Positions 11,561-24,604 of a DNA stretch of 64,000 bases are shown one piece after another. Source of the DNA: Cymbidium sinense (taxonomy: Eukaryota; Streptophyta; Magnoliopsida; Asparagales; Orchidaceae); NCBI GenBank assembly GCA_021442155.1, contig JAKCPB010000338.1:1-64000 (forward strand), in the 5' to 3' direction. Numbering within the stretch: the first letter of the stretch is position 1; the number at the start of each line of letters is the position of its first letter. The notes under the pieces were generated by a model. It was not told where the DNA came from. It saw nothing but the letters and a program-made list of their open reading frames with translations, and ran no database searches. The position numbers and the translations under genes are program-made.

Positions 11561-14479
11561 ATCTTTTTTAATCAAGCAAACCCACAGTAGGTTTATTTAG
11601 TTTACTTGGGTGCCCATTTTATTTATTTAGTTTATTTTATTTTATTTAGTTTAGTTTGTTTATTTTAGGTATTTATTTTAGTTTATTATTTATTTATTTT
11701 TAAGTTTAGTTATTTAGTTGAGTTTTATTTTTTATCTTTTAGGTTTTAGGTTTAGGTTTAGGATTATGGTTTAGGGTTTTAGGGTTTTAGCATTTATGTT
11801 AGGTTTTTAGGGTTTAGGGTTTAGGCTTAGGAATAAGGGTTTTAGGGTTTGTGGTTTAGGGTTTGGGGTTTTATTTATTTATTTTATTTTATTTTTATTT
11901 TTATTTTTAGAGTTTAGGGTTTTATTTAGGTTTTAGTTTATTGAGTTTTAGTTTAGGTTTATTTTAAATTAGTAAACCGATAGGTTTAAATTATTTTTTA
12001 GTTTATTTTGTTAGGGTTTAGGGTTTAGTGTTAGTGGTTTTTTTATTTTATTTTAAAAAATTACAAAGTGTTTATGTTTATTTATTTTATTTAGTTTACT
12101 TTATTTATTTTAATTTATTTTATTTTTATTTTATTTATGTTTATTTTAATTTTGTTTTTAGTTTAGTTTATTTTATTTTAGATTTTATTTATTTTAGTTT
12201 TTTAGGTTTTATTAGTTTCTTTTAAGTTTATTTTTGTTTTATTTTATTTGGTTTATTTTTTTTTTTTTTTAGGTTTAGTTTGGGTTTGATTTTATTTTCT
12301 TAGGTTTAGGTTTAGGTTTTATTTTTGGTTTATTTTTTTTTTATTTTTAGGGTTTAGGTTTACTTTAGTTTATTTTAATTTTTAGTTTAGTATTTTTAGG
12401 TTTTATTTATTTGGTTTAGTATATTTTAGTTTAGGTTTAGGTTTTTTAGTTTATGGTTTAAGATTTATTTTTTATTTTTAGATTTTATTTTAAGTTTATT
12501 TTTAGGTTTATGTTTTTTTATTTAGTTTATTTTATCTTATTTTAGGTTCATTTTAGGTTTATTTTAGTTTTATTTTACATTTAGTTTTATTTTTTTTATC
12601 TAGGTTTATCTTATTTTTTTTAGTTTAGCTTATTAATTTAGTTTATTTATTTATTTTTATTTTAAGTTTTAGTTTTAATTTAGGTTTTATTTTATTTTAT
12701 TTTTAATTTATTTTAGGTTTAGTTTTATGTTTTATTTAAGGTTATTTTTTAGATTTTAGGCTCAAGGATTCAGTGATTAGGGTATAGCCTAGGGTCTGGG
12801 GGGTTTAGGTTGTAGGCTCTAGTTAGGGCTCAGGGTTTGTGAGGGCCTAGTTATTTTTAGTTGGGCTAGTTTAGGGTTTATGGTGGCCTTAGTAGGGTTT
12901 AGGGTTTTAGTGGTAGGTAAGATTTGAATTAGGGTTTTGGGGTTATTTTGGGGTTTTATTTAATTAAAAACCCAGTTTAGTTTATTTAGTTTATTTTTAT
13001 TTATTTATTTTTATTTAGTTTTATATTTTATTTAGTTTAGTTTATTTATTAGGTTTATTTTAGTTTAGTTTTATTTTAGTTTATTTTTTAGTTTAGGTTT
13101 ATGTTTATGTTTCTTTTAATTTATTTTTAGGTTTATGTTTTATTTTATTTTTTTTAGGTTTAGGTCTTTATTTTATTTTTTTGATTTAGGTTTTAGGTCT
13201 TTATTATAGTTTAGGTTTAGCTTTATTTATTTTTTTTGTTTAGTTTATTTTAGTTTAGCTCTGTTTTATTTTATTTTATTTTATTTAAGCTTGATTTTTT
13301 TGTGGTTTTAGTTTTATTTTATTTATTTCATATCTTTTAGGTTTAGGTTTTATTTTATTTTATTTTAAGTTTATTTTATTTTTACATTTAGTTTTTTATT
13401 TTATATATGTTTTATTTTTAGGTTTATTTAATTTTAGGTTTAGTTTAGGTTTTATTTATTTTATTTAGTTTAGTTTTATTTTTATTTATCATGTTTTAGT
13501 GAAGGTTTAGTTTAGGTTTTAGTTTAGGTTTTATTTTATTTTATTTTATATTTTTATTTTAGGTTTGTTTATTTATTTATTTTATTTTTAAGTTATATTT
13601 GGGCTTCAGTAGTTTGGTTTTTAGTGTAGTGGTAAAGGGTAGGGTTTAGGAGTGTGGGTTGTGGTATTAGGGTTTAGGGCCTGTGGCCTAGGGTTTAGGG
13701 TTTAAGTTTAGGGCCTAGGGTGGTTAGTTAGGCAAGAATTGTGGTTGTGGTTTTATTTTATTTTATTTATTTGTTGTTTTAAATTAAGCAAACCGGTAGG
13801 TTTAGTTTATTTAGTTTATATTTTTAGTTTATTTTTATTTTGATTTATTATTATTTTAATTTTATTTATTTTAGTTTATTTATTTTATTTTATTTTATTT
13901 TAGTTTAGGTTTTTTTTTAGATTATTTTTTTAGTTTAGTTTTTTATTTATTTAGTTGATTTTATTTTTATTTTTGGTTTAGGTTTAGGTTTTTTATTTTA
14001 TTTTTTTAGGTTTACATTTTAGGTTTTATTTTATTATTTTTTTTTTAATTTTTTTTAATTTATGTTTAGTTTATTTTAGTTATTTTATTTAATTTTGTTT
14101 AGGTTTAGTTTATTTTATGTTAAGTTTATTTTTAGTTTAGTTTATTTTAGTTTAGGTTTAGTTTATTTTATTTGTTTATTTTATTTTATTTTAGTTAATT
14201 TTATTTTAGTTTTTTTTATTTATTTTATTTTTTTATTTTTAGGTTTAATTTTTTAGGTTTAGGTTTTATTTAGTTTTATTTTTTATTTTATTTTAGGTTT
14301 ATTTTATTTTATTTTATTTTAATTTTATTTAGGTTTATTATTCTTAGTTTATATTATATTTGATTAGTTTATTATTTATTTTATTTTAATTTATCTTCAT
14401 TTTATTTTATTTTATTTTAGGTTTTAGTTTATGTTTAATTTAGATTTTATTATTTTATTATTTCTTTTAGGTTTTATTT

Positions 14480-14860
14480 AGTTAGGTTTAGTTTGTTTGT
14501 GGCTCAGTTTTAGGTTTGTGGTTTTGTGCCTGTGGCCTAGGTCTAGGTTTAGGGTTTAGCTCAGGGCCTGCCTAGGCCTGGGATTTAGGGATCTTTAGGG
14601 TTGTGGCCAGGGCTAGGGCCTAGCAAACCAGGGTCATGGTGCCAGGTTTCTTCATCATCTGGGTTGGGTTAGGCCAGTTTGTGGCTCAGCTCCAGGGCTC
14701 ATGGTCTTAAGGCTGAGGTACTGCCTAGGTCAGGGTTAGGCTTAGGCTCATTTAGGGTTAGGGTTTAGGGCTCAGGGCTCAGGCTCATGGTCATGGCCTA
14801 GGGCCAAGATTTAGGGCAAGATGGTCAGGGTTAGGTTTAGGATTTATGGTTTAGGGTGTG
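14480..14860 (+). repeat. C-rich island in satellite block A
   Basis: Words such as GCTCAGGGCC, GGCCTAGG and TTAGGGCTCAGGGCTC alternate with TTTAGGG. The island is followed directly by the recurrent AAATTAAGCAAACC box at about 14872. Weaker islands of the same kind lie at about 12760-12910 and 13600-13740. Confidence 0.7.
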
Positions 14861-15507
14861 GTTTATTTTTAAAAATTAAGCAAACCAGGTTTAGATTTAT
14901 TTAGTTTATTTATTATTTATTTTAGTTTATTTTATTTTTTATTTAGTTTATTTAGTTTATTTTATTTATTTAGTTTATTTTATTTTATTTTATTTTGGTG
15001 ATTTATTATTTTATTTAATTTAGTTTATTTTATTTTAGTTTTATTTTTAATGAGTTTAGGTTTTTTTATTTTTTAGTTTTATTTATTTTAGTTTAGGTTA
15101 TTTTATTTTAGTTTATTTTTAGGTTTATGTTTATTTTTATTAGTTTATTTTTTTATTTGGATTAGGTTTTATTTTTTTATTTTATGTTTATGTTTAGGTT
15201 TTTTTTTTTATTTTTTTTATGTTTAGGTTTTAGGTTTTATTTTAGGTTTATTTTTTAGTTTTTTTTATAGTTTAGGCTTAGGTTTATTTTTTATTTATTT
15301 TATTTATTTATTTAGGTTTAGTTTATTCTGGTTTAGTTTAGGTTTTATTTATTTCATTTTAGTTTATTTTAGTTTAGGTTTATGTTTATTTTATTTGTTT
15401 TATTTTAGGTTTAGTTTTTTTTTTAGTTTAGGGTTTAGGTTTTATTTTTATTTATTTTATGTTTATTTTTTTAGGTTTAGGTTTTTGTTTAGTTTTTATT
15501 TTATTTA

Positions 15508-16315
15508 CGATTTTGTGATGCCATCCTTCAAGATCTTTGATGTGAGTGGGAACCCATGATAACACATTTCATACATTAGAGTCGGCTATTGCAGCACACC
15601 GGGCAAAGAACACTCCTCTTCCCTTTTCAAGTGTTGCTTTTGATTGGTACACCGAACAGCCCAATGGTTCGATGATAACTTTTGCTGAGTTAGAGCACCT
15701 CTTCATCAAGAGGTTTACTTTAAAAGAGAGTCATTATAGGTGACCTCATTATAGAGAAATAGAAAATCAATGAGTCCTTTATTGATCACATTCTCAGGTG
15801 GCACAACTTGTGCATGAAATGGGAACCACAACTATCCGAACAGCATGGCATTGAGATTCTTCTCAAGAATATCAATGGCCCTGTCGCCTTCATGCTTAAG
15901 GGCTTTACCATCAAAACATTAGAGAAATCAACAAGTACCAACAAGAAGAAGCCAAATAGTTGCCCTTTCTCGACTAATCATCTAGGCCCAAGCCGTAGAG
16001 AAGAAGCTGTGGATAGTTGTGCTAGTGGATGGGGGAAGAAGCTAGCCGAGTTTAGTATGAGAGACTACGAGCTCAGCCTCTTCCACCTCCTTCCACCTCG
16101 CCATCATATTGGCCACCGCAGCCACCACAATGACCATTTCACCACCTCAGCCTACCTAGCAACGGTATTCATATCCATCACCAGGTAGCTACTTTCCACC
16201 TACTCTTCGATAGATTGAATAAGAGATGAAAATTTTAAGAATCTCTTAAAGAAACCGATTTTAGTTACCGAGCCTAAGAGGGAGAACTAGCAAGAGCAAT
16301 GATCCTAGCTATTGG
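15508..16315 (+). pseudogene. Gypsy gag, broken (copy 2)
   Basis: The frame at 15546-15743 reads AFDWYTEQPNGSMITFAELE, then LFIKRFT, the conserved heart of the plant gypsy capsid domain (a hydrophobic-W-Y/F...L...SI.(S/T)F..L...F..RF pattern). After a stop the homology continues at about 15770-15930 with a DHILRWHNLCMKWEPQLSEQ segment and FMLKGFTIKTLE, as expected for the following helix-rich part. The later open stretch (to 16188) is rich in Pro/His/Ser. The first part of gag is missing. Normal gag proteins of this lineage are several hundred residues, so this is a fragment. Confidence 0.78.
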
Positions 16316-17460
16316 CCCTACCACTCCATGTCAGGCCATGTCTTAGAGGATTGTATCACTTTTAAAGACTAGCTTGAGTGCAACTATAAGTTGAGAGCCA
16401 TAATTATCCCTAAAGAATTTTAATTAGAACAACCATCCAGTTTTGTTAGAGTAATCCTTGGGGATACTTGTGATCCTCTTAAGACCAAAGAAGGTTAGGA
16501 TATCTCCCTATCCCGATCCTCTAAGAAGATCATTTCTAAGATCAAGAAGCTTTCCTTGCAAGTGCCTGAAGTAGCTCAAACCTTCAACACCAAGGAAGGT
16601 TTGCTAGTTACAAAGGATAACTCGGGGTGGGTAACAGCCCACCAGTAATAGCTCACCATACTTGCCTAGGATAGTCCAGTAGCATAGCTACCATCCAGTC
16701 ACTCCTCCACTGTAGCTACCACCTCTTCTCGCTCCTCTTCTACCAAAGAAAAGCATTGTATCTATGGATAAGAGCACTAATTCCCTTAATCTACTTACTA
16801 CTTGATTTCTCATGTACCTCCACCCAAAAAAGAAATTAATGAAGAAAGCATTCTACTTATATATTGTTTACTGATGCTCTTGATTTTATTCCTATTGAAA
16901 GCTCTCAAGTCTAAATACAAATAATAGCTCTAGTGGTTTGATCCTTTCCTTTCGATTAGAGTCGACTATCCTTCTCTAAATCAATCAGGTTCACCTCTTG
17001 AGATTGACTTGGAGTTAACTGACTCTGAGAATCCCATAGGAGAAGCTGTAGGAATGCTCAATGAGAAGGTAGAACTTTCCATAACCTCATCATTCCAAGA
17101 AGTCACTATAGTCAACCTACGTAATTGCAAAGTTCTACCTCCTAGGGTAGCACCTCAGGATAAGGGTAAGCAAGTCATTGGTTTGAGTGAGCAGATAGCC
17201 CCTCCATAGGATGCTCCACCCATGGATATGCTTAGGGAGGACCAATCCAGAGTTGATTATAATGTCCTAGCTCACCTTACAAAGTTTCTAGCTAAGTTAA
17301 GCATATATTACACCCTTATCTTATCCAAAGAGATGAGGGAATCTCAAATTAAGACCTTACTTGATCTAGAGATATGCTTAGCTTAGTTGACTGGTACTAA
17401 AGAGGAGGCATGCCACTCAAAGGACATCTTAGGAGTTACATTCAACGATGAAGACTTATT
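16314..17460 (+). pseudogene. Gag-pol linker with His/Cys finger-like motif (copy 2)
   Basis: At about 16314-16372 the frame reads WPYHSMSGHVLEDCITFKD. In plant Tat/Athila-type elements this spot carries a finger C.YH....GH....C; here the first Cys codon reads TGG (Trp). Downstream, an open piece (17009-17209) and YNVLAHLTKFLAKL / LILSKEMRESQIKTLL at about 17250-17355 match the conserved segment just upstream of protease. Between them 16440-17000 is Ser/Pro-rich linker with stops. Confidence 0.65.
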
Positions 17461-17744
17461 CCTATTATGAAAGCACAACGCCTTTTACATTAAAGGGATG
17501 ATGGCGTGCTATCCGTAGTTCTGCTGACCCAAGTATCAATCAACATTATGAGTCTAAGAACCCTTGCCTACTTAAGGATCGACATCTCCAAACTCTAAAA
17601 TGAAAGGATGATGTTGAGAGGATTTAATGTACATGGAGAGAGGGTCTTGTGGAATTTATTTTGGATGTATAGGGGGGTAGGGGCACCACACAGATCGTAG
17701 GGGGGATACTTTTTGAGGAGATCAGGTACAAGATTGAGGTATTA
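17460..17744 (+). pseudogene. Gypsy protease, N-terminal half (copy 2)
   Basis: Frames around 17500-17650 read VSINIMSLRTLAYLRIDISKL, then LRGFNVHGERVL. This corresponds to the retropepsin region in which a D(S/T)G triad precedes NILPL-type and QGFN-type motifs. The Asp triad itself is lost: the sequence before VSINIM reads VLLTQ. Homology stops after GERVL; the rest of the domain resumes at 25324. The stretch 17655-17715 contains two G-runs (TAGGGGGGTAGGGG and GTAGGGGGG) that do not fit the protein. Confidence 0.65.
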
Positions 17745-20264
17745 TGTACTATCTCAAAAGATAGAGACATCACCCTACAATGGACCTAATCATGTAATAA
17801 AGACTGGCATGATGGGTCTGAATATGTAGATTTGTCCCTACTTTACATGGATGAATAAAGTAGGATTTATATTAAACCAAGTTCTTAAGTTTCCTATGTA
17901 GGCAAGCCTCTATAGTTAATTACATCTTAGGAAATATAATTTCCTAAGAATACTCTCGATTAAAGTATACAATTATCATCTCCAAAGATTTCAAGGTTAG
18001 ACTATCAAAAGATTGGTTGTATTTGGAAAATCAATTGGGAATGTTCAAGGAGAGGACTTATTTTTGGAATTCAAATGAAATAAGTAGGAAATGCTCATGA
18101 TACTAGGAATCCTAATGAGCATTCCAATCTATCCTATGGTCGGGCTTTATAATATTGAAGTTGAGGAAATTTATATATTTTGAGTTGAAATTTAATTTGA
18201 TTACTAGGGCTTATAATCTACTAAAATAAGGTTGTGGGAATGCCTAAGAGGTAAGGATTTGTGCTAGTAGCCCGAAGGAAATAGCTACCTATAATCCTAA
18301 ATCTAAGGAGCTTCAGTACGAGCTAAAGCATGACCTAAATCTAAGTGACAGGTGGACATAAGGGTTTACCTCCACAAGAGAGAATAAATTATCTAACTTC
18401 TATACTTATAACCGCCTAGAGTGGTCGCCTACTAACTTCTATGATTTTAAAACCATGTAGTCTGGCATTATAGATTGCAACATAGCTAGGGTAGTTATTT
18501 AATTGGAAAGAGACTAGATCATGAGTAGTATGAGCATATGGCTTAATCTATAGACACAAAATATTTTCAAATTTTATTTCATTTTAGACACATCATTTTG
18601 ACAGAGGATTTAGGATTTCTTATGCCTAAATGCATAATGAAATAGGTTATAGGTCAAATTAGCTAGAAGAAGGCGTTCTCCACCATAAGGGATTCCTTCA
18701 CAAGTCAAGCATTCCATTATCGTGCAAGGATGGAGATCCTTCTTGTTCTAGAGAGAAAGAATATGTATGCATGATGTGAAACATACAACCATATAGCTAA
18801 GGGGTTGCTAAATCTTTTAATTATCTTATTTATGTCTTAGGCTTTATGATGAGGTTATGAGTTGTTTAAAATTTAGTTATGAGTGATTGGTTGGGTAGAA
18901 AAGCTATTTTTATCCTAAGAGCCTAATCATATTCGAGCCACACATTCAAGCATCAATAATTTAAGAAATTATGATAAACATGCCATCTTAATGCACAATG
19001 TAAACATAACATCAAACAATTATATAAACTATCATAAAAGAATAAAATATCAGTGCGGTCGAGTACCTCCGTACAACCCGAAGAGGGAAAAGATGGGTAG
19101 CTGAGCTCTACCTTTATACAACCTGGAATATGAAAGAATAATTATAATTGTATTAAATGCTATGGGGGTCTTCTTTCTTCATATCTCCATTTATGATTTG
19201 GTTATTTTTTTGATTTGGATGGTGCTTGCTTTAAAGGCATCACAGGGCATTCCAGGACAAAGCCTTCTGGCCACTGCTCATCCTAATCCCCCATAGCACT
19301 AATCCTAATTCCTATTGAAAAAATTACATTTATATAGTAAATCTAACTACACCAAAAATAAATGTTAGCTAAATATGCATATAATCCCAAGCAATTGTAT
19401 TTATAATTTGGATTTAGCACCCTACACATGGGTAACTAAGCCCACCTGTCCTAACTTGGATTATGCTTAAAGATTTAAGCAACTTGTAAAAAGACCATTC
19501 ACATTTATTTTTAAGCATCCCTTAAGCATAATCCCTAAAAACATGATTAGGTAAATATTGGCCTATCATCCATATGAAGCATACACCCTAACATCCAATC
19601 TAAATAATACATCATAAAAAATCATATATCACATCATACACCATCCTAACTTAGAGCTAGAAGTGGTGAATTAATTCTAATGTGTGTATTAAGGCTTCGT
19701 GGTAAGTCTTGGCATTAGTGTTGTATTTTCTATGTGTAGAAGGATTCAATTTAACATGAAAGGTTGATTTCACTTGAAGTAGTTTAATTGATTTGAGAAT
19801 TTTAATTTTGTTTTATTTTGTTTCATTTGATTACACTTAGCAACTAAGTGTTATAAAGAGAGAAAAGTGGATTGCCCTTTTCATCCCTATCTTAAGTCAC
19901 TTTCTAAAGTATATTAATTTGATTTAGTTCTCTTTAGTGAATGGCTTATTAAATTATTTAATTAATTCTATATTTAGGTTCACTTTAAATAATCCTATTC
20001 AAAATGAAAGGCATCTTAAGATTAATTTAATTGAATTACTACCACATGACATATATTAAATCATTCCTTTCCATCACATGTAACAAGCATATGATTTAAT
20101 CCTAAGAATGTCTATACATGCAACATATTTTAGCACACCTTAGATGATGAATGTATGTGTATGTTTAGAATTTATATTTTATTTGTTTGAATTATTTAAA
20201 CATATTAATTTAAAATTTTATCCAAATTATTATACAAAAGGACATAAGAATAAAATTAAATAGG

Positions 20265-20940
20265 CATGTGCCATTGTTAAACCAGATGTGTGAGGTAATC
20301 AAATGACCTCCTTGAGCTATCTAAAGCCTCGATTCTTGGGATGTCCACTATATACCCATTTGCATTCAAACATATGTAAATTTGTATACATGAACATAGG
20401 AAGTAAACTCCAAATCATATGGCTAATTAATTCAACCACTTAGTCAATTATGAATGCATGCAATTTTAATGTAAGATGGGATTTTCATTCACTAATCACA
20501 TATACATATACATGTGCAAAGATATAGACAAGTATGTGTCATTGTTAAACTAGGAAGTGAGGTAATCAAATGACCTCCATGGGGCTAACTAAAGCTTCAT
20601 TCCCTGGATGCCTAGACTATATACTTGCTTTTCTTGGACACACATGGATGTATACATAAATGTGGGAAAGAAAACCATTCAAATATTGTATATTTTTTTT
20701 ATTGAATCATTTATATATATGAATTAAAGCTTTATCCAAATTCTAATGTTGAAATACATAAGAATGAAATCAAATGGTAATGCGTCATTGTTAAACCAAC
20801 GAAGTGAGGTAATCAAATGATCTCTTTGGGCTAGCTAAAGCTTCATGTTCCTGGAATATCCAAAATATATACACATTACCATTCAATCTTATATAAATCA
20901 ACACATGAATAGAGGAAAGAGAACTTAACATGCATACACT
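20265..20940 (+). repeat. Three-copy tandem repeat, about 250 bp period, in unit 1
   Basis: A block starting with a GTCATTGTTAAAC-type word, then GTGAGGTAATCAAATGA, CTAAAGCTTCAT and a CATG(A/T)ATA...GAAAG word occurs near 20270, 20535 and 20785. Unit 2 has one recognisable copy (near 28273, GTGTCATTATTAACCAG). The repeat therefore expanded in unit 1 or contracted in unit 2 after they diverged. Confidence 0.75.
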
Positions 20941-23489
20941 TAAGCTATAAGCACATGCATTTCTTATGTATTTATAACTAGCATCATAACTCATATTATT
21001 ATTCATTTATAAGCTTTTAAAAAATACATTTGGATTTAATAATGATAATAGCCATGCATATATTAAATTAAATCAACACATGCCAACATACATAAAGTAA
21101 ATCCATTTTATTTTACTTGATTTTGGAAAGATGGATGCATGAATTCAAATGACATACCAAATTTAACATGATTGGAAGGAGGATAGTCAAATATAAGCAA
21201 GTGATTTATTCAATCGAACTAGTTCTTAAGGACAATCAAATCAAATAAGATTATTTAAAGCAAATTGAAGCTTCTTTATTAATTAATTTTCAAATTTGAT
21301 TTGATTTAAAGACGAGAAGAGAAATCATCACGTGCTATTTTAAACCCATTCCCACATTAGTGATTTGATTTAATTTAAGGAAATGTAATTAAGTTGATTT
21401 TATGGGTTAATAAAGTTGAACCCTTAATTAGATGAATTAATTACTCTTATCTATGTCACCTTAAAGTAATTAACTAAATAATTATGAGCCAACATGATAT
21501 GCATGGAAAATAAACTTGCAATGATCCTAGGAAATAAAAAGGGCCTAATGCAATTGGCTCATGATTAATAGTTAATTAGATTAAGGGACTTAATTAATTA
21601 CTCTTATGATTTTCTCACACATGTGGACTATCCATAATTTCACCAAATTCCTTTAGGTTATTAAACACCTAAAGATCTACCCCATGATTCAATTAATTAA
21701 GGTCTGACGTGATTATGATTTCAATTTGATTAAGTGATTTAATTAATTAGTTATATCTTAATTAATTTTATTTTAAAAAATGTTGAAATGAACTTAGGGA
21801 AAGGGCCCTTATTCCTTAGTTCACTTAATATTGAATAGTGATTAATAAACTTAATTAACCAATTTATTATTGTTCATGGGTTTAATTAATCATTATTTAA
21901 CTTAAAAGAGTAGTTAAGGTTAATTAGTTAATTTTCATAATTAAGTGAGCAATAAATCCTAAGAAAATCATGGGAGGCAGAGGTGATCCCATTAAATTAA
22001 CCCACAAAATTTGGGATTAATTTCTCAAGTAATTAAGGAGTAATTAAGCTAATTAATTGTAATTAAATTAATTACTATTCAAAATTAAGATCATTTTAAT
22101 TAATTCTCCTCCAAATACCTTTAAAATAAGTATTTATTTGCATTTTTATTTCTCTATGATTTTTTATGATTTTCAAAAGTTTTACCCATTAAAAATGATT
22201 AATTAAGCCTAATTAAAGCTTAACCTTGTTCGTGCCACGTGGCACGCTAACGCGGATTGCTTTCCACATGGTGTCATAGGATTGGCAACTTAAAACTTAT
22301 CGAACTCAGCACCTACGTGATGACGGTAAATGCGCTTTCTCGTTCACCATCCAATTTAAGATCATACCAGTATGATTAAGCCCACAACTTAATAGGATTA
22401 AATCAGATTGATCTAGCAGATCTAATCATGACCGTCCATTTCAATCATGCAGAACGGATGATGAGTGATCTAACATTATGCGAGTGAAGGAAAATGGAGT
22501 CCGTCCAATTATCGACTTGATCCAAGCTTACCCGGCTTGGATCAACTCAAAAGGATCCCACACCTTCACACGGCCGAGGGGATCCAACGATCAAGATCAC
22601 ATGAGATGCAAGTTTTCTTAAAAAGTACCAACCCATTTTGCCTAAGGATTTGTTTTGGAAGCATAGCTAGCTAGGGCTCAAGACTGGTGGTTCAAACGAT
22701 TAAGGAAGCTTCATCTAGTGGAGATGAAGCCCTGTTGAGTAACAATTGGATCAATTCCTTAATGTTAGCTCAGAAGGCCATGAATTGATGATTTGGAGCT
22801 TGGCTTTGATCGAAGTCCCACCTCTTATGCTTGGGAAGCTTAGAAGATGGTTCATTCTTGCTCGATGAGGCCTAGGGAAGGTGTGTGTAAAGTTAATTTG
22901 AGTTTGACGAAAAAATGGGAAAGTTAGGTCAAAAATGGGAGTGTCCTATTTTGGGATAGGAATGGCATTTTTTGATAGAGGAATGAGCTTGGGAGCTTAG
23001 GGAATGGCTCTATAGTCATCTTGGGTAGCTAGGCTGAGGAATGATTTTTGTGTGTGTTTGAGGAAATGAGGGGTGTATACCCCCTTCATCTTGATCGGAT
23101 GGTGGGAATGGGTTTGGCTTATAGTGGCAATCCAGCCATCTTAGGGAGTCTTGGGTGGCAGGGAGGAGGTGAGTTGGCTCGGCTTGGTTCTTTGAAGGTG
23201 TGGAGGAGGCTACCAAGTATGAATCATGGGTGTCCTATGGGTTTCAAATGCTCCAATGGAGAGGGAGAGGTGATTTCACCTCCCATGGTTCATGGCTGAC
23301 CCAACAACCCCTTGGGTCAGGTTGGGCAATGTCCTAGGTGCCTAGGAGGACCATTGGGAGAGTACCTAGTGGCCAACGAATGAAAATGACCACTTACATG
23401 GGTGATTTATCTCATGTGATGCCCTTGACCTAAGGGTAGAATGATTATTTGGCATTGATTTGGCAGATTTGAAATGAGCCAAAATGGGT

Positions 23490-24560
23490 TAGCCAAATTA
23501 CAAGTCAATTGGAGTTGATTTGGTTAGGTTTGGCTCAATTTGACTCATTTAGGTCAAACTAGGTTAGGTTGGGTCAAGTTAACCAATTGGTCAAATTGGG
23601 TCAAACCAATAGTTGGGTAAAGTTCATATGATCAATTACGATGTTTTCTTTAATTTGTTTGGTTTAGTTTAGCTTAGATTTGATTTTGACTCATTTAAAT
23701 TCATTTGGGTAAAATGGGTTAAGCTAACCAATTTGAACAAATTAGCCAAATTAGCTTGGGCTAGGAGTTGATTTAGGTTTAGTTGACCAATCGAAGATGA
23801 TTGTAGGCTTTAGTTTCAATTAATTTTGATTTGGATTTAATTTAGGCCAACTTGATCCTTTAGGGTTCTATCATGGCTTTGGTCCAATCATGGCTTCAGT
23901 CAAGTTCAACAATCAATTTAGAATAAACTTTAGTCATTGGTTGCAATCAATTTGGTTTATATTTTGATTTGATCCAATTTAGTCTTTTAGGTCAATTTGG
24001 GTCAACTTGGGTCAAGAGGGCCAATTAGGTTTGGTTTGACTCAATTGAAGGTCAAGTCATATTCAAATATTGATTTTGATTTGGTATGAATCATTGGTTT
24101 CAAGGGATTTGGTTAAGGTTGTAATTTGGCTAGTTTGGGTTTATATGGGTAAATGGGGTGACTTGGTCAAATTACTAAGTTGACCTAGTAGGATCCAATT
24201 TGTGACAATTGATCAACCTAGGGTGATAAACAATCATGATGGGAGGTTTTGGTGGGCTTGGTTCAATCCAATTTGGGTAGGATTAGAACTTGGCTCAAAT
24301 AGATCAAATTAGCTATTTTCGGTCAAGTGGACCAATTGGGTTTAGCTTGATTTTGGGTTGAGTTTGATTTAGTTGAGTTTATATATGGATTTGGGATTAA
24401 TATATAAATTTAAATTGCAATTGTCTTGGGTTCAAATGGGTTTTGGTTCATTTGAACATTTAAAGTCAAAAGGGTTAAGTTGGGTTTGACTTGGGTTGAA
24501 GGTGGTTTGGCTTGATTATTGTAGATTTCATTTATATTTGTGAATATGATTGAAGGTATG
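23490..24560 (+). repeat. GGTCAA-rich degenerate simple region in unit 1
   Basis: The words TTGGGTCAA, AGGTCAA, GACTCA(A/T)TT and GGTTTGG recur irregularly over about 1 kb with no coding frame. The matching stretch in unit 2 is about 31270-32290. Such regions look like decayed minisatellite. Confidence 0.6.
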
Positions 24561-24604
24561 ATTGATTCATTATAAAATCAATTGAATTTGGGTTTTGGAA
24601 TGAA

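Larger units (their letters stand above)
6960..15508 (+). repeat. Telomere-like, C-poor satellite block A
   Basis: 8.5 kb built mostly from TTTAGGG, TTTAGG, TTTTAGG, TTTAGT and TTTATTTTA words. C is nearly absent from the + strand outside the islands. Purer TTTAGGG runs occur at about 7610-7745 and 8220-8405; the rest is TTTATTTTAG-rich. The G-rich strand is always +. The block carries a GRP exon pseudogene (8405-8880) and islands rich in C (listed separately). No gene is supported; open frames here are an effect of the low stop density of some frames. It ends abruptly against gag sequence at about 15508. Confidence 0.9.

Noticed and set aside
23016..23299. Overlapping + and - open frames in unit 1
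   Set aside because: No family resemblance and not open in unit 2; likely chance frames in a GC-richer patch.
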